A stretch of 16,219 nucleotides of DNA from Pleurotus djamor (taxonomy: Eukaryota; Basidiomycota; Agaricomycetes; Agaricales; Pleurotaceae): positions 1-16,219 of the forward strand of contig JAPEVF010000983.1 in the NCBI GenBank assembly GCA_029747585.1. Direction: 5' to 3'. Position numbers and translations under genes: made by a program. How positions within the stretch are numbered: position 1 is the stretch's first letter; every line of letters begins with the position of its first letter. Of this stretch, positions 9,326 through 16,219 are shown in pieces. The notes below the pieces were generated by a model that was not told where the DNA came from, did not search any database, and saw nothing but the letters and a program-made list of their open reading frames with translations.

Positions 9326-11044
9326 TGGTAATTGTGCGCCAGGGGATGCGTATCTTGAAGGACAGCTAAGAGGCGCGTGTACGCAGTGAGGGTGAAAAGG
9401 ACACTTACGATAAAGGATAGAAGCCCGCCAGGCAGGCGAACGGGCTTGAAAGCATAAGTTTGATGCACGTGTCCAACATGTTCGATGTCCCTCTAGTCAA
9501 ATCAGTAGTCTTGACTCAGATTTGAGCTTCAAAGTATCTGGTCGAAGGGGTAGGTATTCCGTTTCGAATGAGAGAAGTCGAGAAACGTCCAATGTCCAGT
9601 CATTGGTCGACGCTTGCAGGCCGCGTCATTTGAAGTTCAACAAGCTTCTCAAGCAGTGAGCCAGCTATGGTGATGTGGCTAGAAACAAATATTCGCATTT
9701 CATCAACTCGAAGTCTCGAACACTGCGTGGAATCTGGATGCTAACGCGTCCATCATTTCTTGCATGCTCCTACACATAGTTACCACCGCTACCCAGCCAG
9801 CTTGAGCTGACACATAAGAAGCCACGAAGTCCAGATGTCTGGTAGAAAGTCCGAATCATCCCGATTTGACAAAAGGTTGACGAACGATGACTGGCAAATC
9901 GCTAGCCTCGGCCTGGTACTAATCGCGGGGAAGCCAAGCGGCCGCTTGCCGAGCACAAGGGACCGGGTTTTGATTTCAGAGACTCGAGTAATGATGCATT
10001 GATCTTTTCACTCGAAGCTTTTTGTCAAGTTCTTGAGCGCGGTTAAATAAAAGCAAGACACGAAGTAGGAGGAAGTAGGCCAGTCAGAGGACAATTCTAA
10101 CACTGGTAGTGTCACACCGTCACTTGTCGTGTCCGTGACATTTCCTTGGCCACATTCTTCCTCGGAGTCTCTCTGTCCTCCTCGGATGTTGTCCCTCAAT
10201 ATTTCAATGTTCTGCCTTGCGCTTCTTTTTCTGACTCAATTACTGTAAATTGACGCTTGGACGTGCTCAGTGAGTTACCTTGAAAACCAATAGGCAGCCC
10301 GGACAATCTTGGGACAGTCTCGTCGTAGCGTGCAACGCATGGCCATCGTCCCAGATTCATCATACCTCACTTTTGCGCTTCGTCCCTGCCCAGTGTGATG
10401 CAAGCATTGAATATTGGACGTTTGAACTTGGTTTGAACTAGTGAACTGGAGAGGCCGAGGTTGAAGCTGAAGAGGGATAGCTGGAACAATCGCGAAGCGA
10501 AGGCGCATAAAGTGAGGGATAGATTGGGGGGTAGATATCGTTTTACCCGTTGCCGTCTGAAGCGACAACCACAGCTGCTCGAACTGCCTTAGTGCCTTCC
10601 TTTGCAGTAAGTGACATATAACCCACACATGCCACACATTCACTGACATTCAGTGTCTAATATCTAACTCTTTTTAACCCGTGTAGGTCCTTGCATCATC
10701 CACGAATAGAATCCCTCGCTCGGAACAAAACCACACACAGCACCCTTCTCAATGTCCTCACGATTACAACAATAAAACCCCTGTCATCTAACAGCTCTCC
10801 CCCCTCAGAAACAACGATCCCGACGGGTCTCCGGTAAGCGACGTATTTATTCTTGCTTGCCTGCCTCTTCCTCACATTTTTCGGCCCACAGTAGCTGCAA
10901 GCTTCCATCTGCTAGTGATAACATGCAACTCTGGGTTCACCCCCTCACTGCACAACTGCATACCCTACCGAGAGCTGAGAGTAGTTGCCCTTGTCGCGAA
11001 CTTCAGAATGAAGTAGAGAGAGTTCAGAACTGGAAGAAAGCGCG
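9326..11044. other. Gene-poor region upstream of NLR-B
   Basis: About 1.7 kb with only short unconvincing frames (10008-10199, 10275-10649, 10696-10908, all minus). The part next to 9325 should be the NLR-B promoter and leader. A GTAAGT at about 9404-9409 and a CTTAG at 9366-9370 on the minus strand could bound a leader intron. A CACGTG lies at 9466-9471. Confidence 0.45.
9421..9447. repeat. Short inverted repeat upstream of NLR-B
   Basis: AAGCCCG at 9421-9427 and CGGGCTT at 9441-9447 form a perfect 7-bp GC-rich inverted repeat around a 13-base spacer. It may be a hairpin or dimer site in the NLR-B upstream region, or chance. Confidence 0.4.
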
Positions 11045-11330
11045 TCATACCTGGTGTTGCAAATGTACGAAGAGAGGGACATATAGGCTTGACACCGCGT
11101 CACGCTTGTTTCCTCCGCTGAAATCCAATAACAGACTTAAACCCTCTTCTTTCGATGAGTTTTCGGCACTCTCTTCTCTAGCTTTTATATTCTCAAATGC
11201 GTTAACTTGGCTTCCCGATTGGATAGAATTTGCCGAGCCTGGGCAGTCTTGTTGCATAGACGCAATGAACAGAGTAAGAATTGGCAAGTCCTTCGACCCT
11301 TTCGTGAGTTTCGTCCTTCCGGAGACATCC
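11045..11330 (-). CDS. Possible additional last exon of the acidic orphan gene
   Basis: A minus-strand open frame of about 95 codons, rich in Ser, Glu and Lys, sits just downstream of the orphan gene. If an intron is placed at 11331-11416 (donor GTAAAC, acceptor GGTAG), the orphan gene's last codon joins this frame exactly. The protein would then be about 438 aa instead of 344. A GTATGA at the end (11045-11050) is either the terminal Val-stop or a further donor. An overlapping plus-strand frame of 175 codons (10857-11384) is probably its shadow. No family is recognised; transcript evidence would decide. Confidence 0.3.
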
Positions 11331-11412
11331 CTACCACGATTTTCATCTAATTGGCCGACCGTATGTCAAAGGTTCGCGCGTTGAAAGGAGGGCCGCGGAG
11401 ATGATAGCGAGT

Positions 11413-12729
11413 TTACCCCAATGAAGCTTTGTGCCGAAAGGGGTAGTACTTGTCGAGCTTTCGTCTTTGTACTGGATATGGTACGTCCAAGTTTGGATTT
11501 GTGGGATGCATCGCTGAGGTAGAATTTTTATCGACGTGTGGCCCTGCTTGGGTTCCTGAGTTGCTTTGACCTCCTTGCGGCCCTGAAGCAATGAGGACTT
11601 GAAACATCTCTCCGACGATGGTAACGGGCGCATTCCAACGCCCTTACGTTGCTCAACGGACAGCAAGGGGACTACATTGTACAAGGCGGAAAGGGCGTAC
11701 TATGGCAAAAGTAAACAATTATAATCTAGTCGCTAGGAACTAATACCATGACTAAAAGTGTTGACTCGGGGGGTAGGGATGTTCGATTCGTCAATAACAA
11801 CTGGTTCTGCGTTACTCTGGTGGCTGGTCGAAGGGGCATCGTCCTCTGACTCGTCGTCCTCCTCATCACCATTTTCGTCATCACTGTCTAGTACTTCGTT
11901 GTAAACGATGTCCGATGCTAGGCCTTCTTCATCATATTCATATCCGATGTCCGATGTTAGATTTGAGATGGGTTCACGGGGCCCTGCTTCATCGCATATA
12001 ATGCTCGACTCTGGGGTTGCCGAGGCGCCGACTTGTGATGGTAATGGTGAGCTCCGACGTGAGGCCAATTTATTCTTGCGGGACGAGCGAAACATTGACC
12101 TATTTTTGCTTACAGTGTCTTCGGAGACACTCTAGAAAGGAGGAATGGGGTTTACTGGTTTTATTTATGCAAGGATTTGCTAACATGGGAGACTACGCAC
12201 CTCGGAAAGGACATAGAGGTCTTTCGCCTGTGTCTTGAGGATACAGATCTGATAAAGGTATCGCATGTTGTCCCAAGGGTTCCATACCGATGGCCTCGAG
12301 TTAAGGTACTGTCCTTTCATTGTTCGGAGACTGAAGCATAGCTAGGTTCAGATGTAAGTTTTTCCGAGCGGGTAGAGACTTACAATTGGTAGCGAGACTC
12401 AAGAAGAGCATATTGTTCTTCGTCACAGTCGAGCTTCGCGAGGACCGTTAGATGGTGATTCGTTTGTTTGAGTTTGATCTCCACACATTTCATGACAGCG
12501 CTGGTGCTCAGCTGCACGCGTGGCCATCGCTTTTTCAAGTCTCTGATTGCCTGTTCTGCGGCTACAGATGACAGTAAGGATGGAACAGATAGATGTTCGA
12601 AGCACACTCAAGCGTACCGTCAACATATGCACCATGGAGAGTCTCCGTAGATGGGTTGTGAGAACATTGGAAACCGTTCATATAGAACTTGGAGTTTGTG
12701 ACATTTACTGAGTGATCAGTGTTGTTCAT
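11413..12729 (-). CDS. Uncharacterised protein with acidic low-complexity segment
   Basis: Five-exon model, complement(join(11413..11642, 11747..12131, 12201..12330, 12384..12561, 12618..12729)), 344 aa. Introns of 56, 53, 69 and 104 bp have GT/AG borders and all joins keep frame; the 104-bp one (11643-11746) is the least certain. I do not recognise a family. The first 140 residues look folded, with aromatic-rich stretches such as SVWNPWDNMRYLYQICIL. A basic Ser/Arg-rich piece (RSSRKNKLASRRSS) follows, then a strongly acidic run (DSDDENGDEEDDESEDD), then a Gly/Gln/Ser/Pro-rich tail ending in a basic KYYPF segment. This pattern suggests a nuclear or scaffold protein with disordered regions, but that is only inference. 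The start at 12729 has the best context (ACC before ATG); in-frame ATGs at 12780 and 12840 are alternatives. It is divergent from the kinase gene. Confidence 0.5.
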
Positions 12730-13061
12730 GGTGGTTGGGCCGGGATGCGTTGAATCGTGAAATGATGTTGTGATTGGCATGAGGACTTGGGGCAGAGGAA
12801 GGGACGTCTGCTTGGACGATATGCGAGACGAATCACGCATTCAAAAAGCCATGGGCTGGCAGGGACAAATATCACCATACGCAGAATAATGGCGACGGGC
12901 AGTTGATCGATTGATCGGCGTTTTACTTCCAAATTGAAATTAAAAATCGGTTGGACCCACATTCGGCACGTGACCGACGAACCGACGACAGGACCTGAGA
13001 CTCAGACTTCGAACGTTCAGTCAGCCTCCCTTCCTCATTTCTGCATTCTCTTCCTTCGCCT
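12730..13061. promoter_or_regulatory. Divergent promoter region between orphan gene and kinase gene
   Basis: The two genes are transcribed away from each other from this 332-bp stretch, so it must hold both promoters. A CACGTG E-box-type site lies at 12967-12972, and a CT-rich run (about 13025-13061) leads directly to the kinase ATG, as is usual in fungal promoters. No clear TATA box was identified. If the orphan protein starts at 12780 or 12840 the region is shorter. Confidence 0.5.
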
Positions 13062-14433
13062 ATGAGCAGCACGCAGACCAACGGGGCATTGGAGCCTCAG
13101 ATAGAAAGCACAACAAATACTCGTCGCCGACCTCCCTCCCAAGAATATGATGGACGATTGAACAAATGTGAAGTCTTTTGGCGCGACAACTATCAGTGGT
13201 TAGTTGGTCGAGGCTATCAGCTACGGTCTAGATATCAGCCTGATTGGAAGCCATCTTGGGAGGGAACTAAAAAGCCATTCCACGAATGCTCGGATGGCGT
13301 ACCAAGTCATGTTTGTGCCCGCGCTTCTTTGTTGATGATAACTTAGCTGACCAATGTCAGTACCCTACCATAGTTGACACACAGCGTATCTCGGATGGAG
13401 AACTTTTGGTTCTAAAGCGCGTCAACAAGTCGCGCCATCCGTACGAGGCTGAGATTGGACAATTTTTCTCCACCGGCTCTCTTTCCAAGGATCCTCGCAA
13501 CCACTGTGTCCCAATTTATGACGTCCTTCAATGCCCCAACGACGAGACCACAATTATCCTGGTTATGCCTATGCTCAAGGAATGGTACCGGCCCGCATTC
13601 GATACCATAGGGGAGGCCGTTGAATTCTTTCGCCAGATATTCGAGGTACTTGATGCTGCGCACTTTCATTGTGTTTACCCTCTGAAAAACAACCACAGGG
13701 TCTCCAATTTATGCATGCTAACAACGTCGCCCATCGGTGTGTCATCTTTTACATACTGTATTGGAAATGCTCAACACTTTTTGCGCAGCGATGTTGCATA
13801 CTTCAATATTCTCATGGATGCGAGAACCTTGTACATCGATCGCTACCATCCATTCTCCCCTTTTTATAAACTAGACATGAGTGGACCACCTCAACGCCGC
13901 ACTCGCACGACCATGCCAGTTCGATACTACCTCTCCGACTTCGGTCTTTCGCGCAAGTATAGGCCAGAAGACCGTCCTCCGCTTGAAGATATAATTATTG
14001 GTGGTGACAAGACGGTTCCAGAGTTTGAGACCATGGATGCTTGTGATCCATTCCCCACCGATGTCTACACTATCGGCAACCTGATCAGGCAGAATTTCAC
14101 CGAAGTAGGACCTCATTGTTTGTTCGTGGTCCAACGCAGCCTAACATCAGCGTCTAGGGCTCCAAACACACCAGCCGAAAGCTAGGGTTTGAATTCATGA
14201 AACCCCTTGTAGCTGATATGACAAACCCGGATCCTTCCAAACGGCCCACAATGGACGAAGTTGTCGAGCGTTTCGAGAAAATGCGCAAAAGTCTCAGTTC
14301 TTGGAAACTCCGTTCGCGCGTTGTCAAGGCTGATGAAATTTACGTGGTCGGCGTCGTTCGGTCCATCGGGCATTTGGCAAGGCGCGCAATCTACATGGTT
14401 AAGGGTGTGCCTGCCATACCTTCGCCTTCGTGA
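13062..14433 (+). CDS. Agaricomycete-type protein kinase domain protein
   Basis: Five exons, join(13062..13310, 13361..13645, 13699..13736, 13789..14104, 14158..14433), 387 aa, with introns of 50, 53, 52 and 53 bp, all GT/AG. Kinase landmarks are present: candidate ATP-binding Lys102 in LVLKRV, acidic residues 112/114 in the following helix, catalytic loop HRDVAYFN at 190-197 with Asp192 and Asn197, DFG at 241-243, VPE (APE-like) near 267-269, and the C-lobe motif DPSKRPTMDEVV. No clear glycine-rich loop precedes Lys102, which is common in the diverged kinases expanded in mushroom genomes. Serine/threonine phosphorylation is the likely activity; the substrate is unknown. There is no signal peptide or obvious membrane segment. 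The ATG follows a CT-rich leader typical of fungal genes. The 38-nt third exon ends in the middle of the HRD arginine codon, so automatic gene callers may miss it. Confidence 0.85.
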
Positions 14434-14944
14434 ATGGACATCTCACATCTCAACCTGGATACATACTGCGGATTTTCATGGGAATCGAGTTATTCGTCAG
14501 TTAGCTTTCTTCATTATGCTATTGTTATCATGCTTTCTATGCTATGTGTTGTCGCTATGTAGAGCCAGACTCTACATAATTGTTACTCTGGGTTGCGCTG
14601 TTCCTAACTATCTGCTTTCGGTCGGACGCAATTCTCTGTCTCTTCATTCTGCGTTCAACTCGCATCAAGGATGGATCAACTTCAAGAATCAACTTGGATG
14701 TATTGACAACCCCGCTGGGTTCCCGTTCCGCCAGCTGAAAGAGCGTAAGGCTTGAACATTGGATTTTTGATTGACCGTGTTACCATGGTGGCGCAGTTGA
14801 AGTACGATAGCTTCCTCTCGTTTACATGCACCGCGTATTCTGATCAGGCACGTTTCTCTGGAGAGGCCTCGCAAGCGTCATTGTGGAAGATCCCATTGAA
14901 TAAGTTGGTATGTCGTTCTCGTACAAAGAACAAGGGCAGGTAAA
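14434..14944. other. 3' intergenic region between convergent genes
   Basis: The kinase gene and the acyltransferase gene end facing each other here. A hydrophobic 164-codon frame at 14261-14755 overlaps the kinase exon in another frame and lacks support. I take the stretch as two 3' untranslated regions; no consensus polyadenylation signal was pinned down. Confidence 0.5.
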
Positions 14945-16083
14945 TTACACAAGTGGGCAGCGTTTTAAAGCATACAAACACACGGTCTCGACAATTCGTA
15001 CCCTCGCCACATTGTCTACGGCACCCCCGTTGATTCGAGGCTCAAGCCACATCGGGAGCGACCAACCAAACCACTGCACAACCCAGATATACCCGATAAC
15101 CTCCCACATCTTGTTCTGCTTCAACCCTAACCCAGATGAACCCAATGCGATCATTACGTCTTCGAGGTGGATTGCCACAGCTTGGAGAGTAAAGAACTGA
15201 ATTGCACCGTTGGCCCGATTTTTGATTGTCATGTATTCGAGGCTGTAGTGAAGGAGACCAGATACGAAGAAGGCAAGGTAGAGCTCGAGGTATGTTCTGA
15301 CTTTGCTGTGCCTGGGGAGCCCCAAGAGCTTCTGGGATACGAAGCGAGCATGAGTTTTCAGCATCTTATAAGAAGTGAGTACGGCGGGACCACCCGTGCA
15401 GAGAAAAAAAAGAAGACACACGTGTCTGAGCAGTTGGTGCCAAGTACGTCTGATATTCAGTCAGCAAGTAAGCGGGCCTACGAAGCACGATACACATACC
15501 CCCAGAACTTGCGTAGCGTGTACGCATTGCCCCATGTCCCAAAGAACGGGGAGAAGTCCGACGGTGACCACCGACCGGTCGCCAGCAAAGCCAGAATCCA
15601 GCTTTGGTGGATTACTTTCATCCCTGAAGACGTCGCCAAAGCGAATTTCAGGCCATGTATGGACCGTGAAACCCACGGAGCATCAGAGAATTTGGGTCCG
15701 TTCAACTGGAATTCGGGGGTTCGATCTATTGCCATGGTCGCAATGTTCATCACCACCATGTTGAATGCTAATGACGCTAGTTGCTCGGCAGCGAACAAAA
15801 GACGTGAAGTCCTTCGTGATCGTGGGGGTAGAGCAGTTGTTGGTTCCACCGTCCATCCAACAAGTCGAGGGCTGACCAGCAGCATGACCGCCCACCGGAT
15901 GCGCGCAAAAACAGATAATTCATCAGTCGGCTGCGTTTGGTCAACCATACGTAGTTCATGGGGATTTGAGAGCGCAAGGAAGTTCGACATTGCGAAAAAG
16001 TGGATGCTGAGGACAACAGCAGTGGGTTGTTCTGCGAGGGGCATCCCATGATATACGGCGCTGGCGAACAAGAAAAAGTATCT
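14945..16083 (-). CDS. Wax-synthase/MBOAT-like membrane acyltransferase, 5' end missing
   Basis: Three exons are visible: complement(14945..15364, 15422..15449, 15500 to about 16083). The spliced join reads KFWG|RTWHQLLRH|MLKTHARF, which restores the family's FWGRxWHQ signature. The candidate catalytic His is in SGLLH in the last exon. Several hydrophobic segments follow, for example around YIWVVQWFGWSLPMW, consistent with a multi-pass membrane enzyme. Fungal members are long-chain-alcohol O-acyltransferase-like, or acetylate terpenoid and other secondary metabolites; substrate cannot be told from sequence. The middle exon is only 28 nt and carries the WHQLLR motif. The left end is a normal TAA-type stop region convergent with the kinase gene. 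On the right, the frame runs back to a possible GTAG acceptor at 16084-16087. About 100 N-terminal residues usual for the family are missing, so upstream exons lie outside the window or were lost. The first in-frame ATG seen is at 16044. Confidence 0.78.
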
Positions 16084-16088
16084 CTACT

Positions 16089-16124
16089 TACAGACCCTAC
16101 AGATCCTACAGATCTTACGGATCG
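16089..16124. repeat. 9-bp tandem repeat, four units
   Basis: Four diverging copies of TACAGATCC-like units: TACAGACCC, TACAGATCC, TACAGATCT and TACGGATCG. They lie directly upstream of the first visible acyltransferase exon, probably in an intron. Confidence 0.8.
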
Positions 16125-16219
16125 GCTTATAAAAAAATATAATAGCATAAAAATTAATATTAGTATTATTGTATTAAATATCTTTTTGGCCCCTCCACTT
16201 TCACTTGCACTTGCACTTG
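16125..16219. repeat. AT-rich tract followed by CACTTG repeats at the window edge
   Basis: About 55 bp of nearly pure A/T (16127-16190) is followed by CACTTG at 16202, 16208 and 16214, running to the end of the window, with a related CCACTT just before. The composition differs sharply from the rest of the window. No coding signal is seen. Confidence 0.7.

Noticed and set aside
10275..10649. 124-codon minus-strand open frame in the gene-poor region
   Set aside because: Composition looks like chance, there are no domain motifs, and no splice partner extends it.
10857..11384. 175-codon plus-strand open frame
   Set aside because: It overlaps a minus-strand frame that fits the neighbouring gene by splicing, and it shows no recognisable motif or splice context.
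14261..14755. Hydrophobic 164-codon plus-strand frame
   Set aside because: Its first part is the kinase exon in another frame; the hydrophobic part has no start of its own and lies in the expected 3' UTR.
15167..16051. 294-codon plus-strand open frame
   Set aside because: It is the antisense of the acyltransferase exons, whose minus-strand frames show family motifs and matching introns.
16089..16124. CRISPR-like array
   Set aside because: Units are only 9 bp with no spacers; this is a simple tandem repeat in a eukaryotic context.

Overview
The window looks like nuclear DNA of a mushroom-forming basidiomycete (Agaricomycetes). The evidence is dense genes split by short introns of about 50-105 bp with GT/AG borders, very small exons, and families typical of these fungi: NACHT-WD40 NLR-like proteins, a secreted fasciclin-like protein, an agaricomycete-type protein kinase and a wax-synthase-like membrane acyltransferase. 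No bacterial-type operon, tRNA, rRNA, CRISPR array or transposase was seen. All exon models are hand-made from splice signals, frame continuity and comparison of the two paralogues.

Layout. At 153-9325 on the minus strand lie two NLR-like paralogues, NLR-A at 153-3231 and NLR-B at 5019-9325, with a four-exon FAS1 gene (3952-4712) between them in the same orientation. Both NLRs have an alpha-helical N-terminal module resembling the MLKL/HeLo-like four-helix bundles of fungal NLRs, a NACHT ATPase, a winged-helix-like region and a WD40 domain. Their first three exons have identical lengths (156, 191 and 139 nt) and identical intron phases. The damage is complementary. NLR-A has an intact NACHT region, but its WD40 domain stops after about 240 residues beside ambiguous bases. 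NLR-B has an intact 638-codon WD40 reading frame, but two nonsense codons and two frameshifts fall in 306 bp just after its NACHT domain.

9326-11044 has no convincing gene. A minus-strand orphan gene with an acidic, disordered-looking segment follows (11413-12729, possibly continuing to 11045). It is divergent from a five-exon protein kinase gene (13062-14433, plus). The kinase is convergent with a wax-synthase/MBOAT-like gene (14945 to about 16083, minus) whose 5' exons are absent from the window. The right end (16084-16219) is AT-rich with two short tandem repeats.

How it fits together. The NLR pair is the accessory, fast-changing part: in filamentous fungi such proteins are linked to non-self recognition and regulated cell death. 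The FAS1 protein is probably secreted, the kinase probably intracellular signalling, and the acyltransferase a membrane lipid or secondary-metabolite enzyme. The sequence does not show that these neighbours share a pathway.
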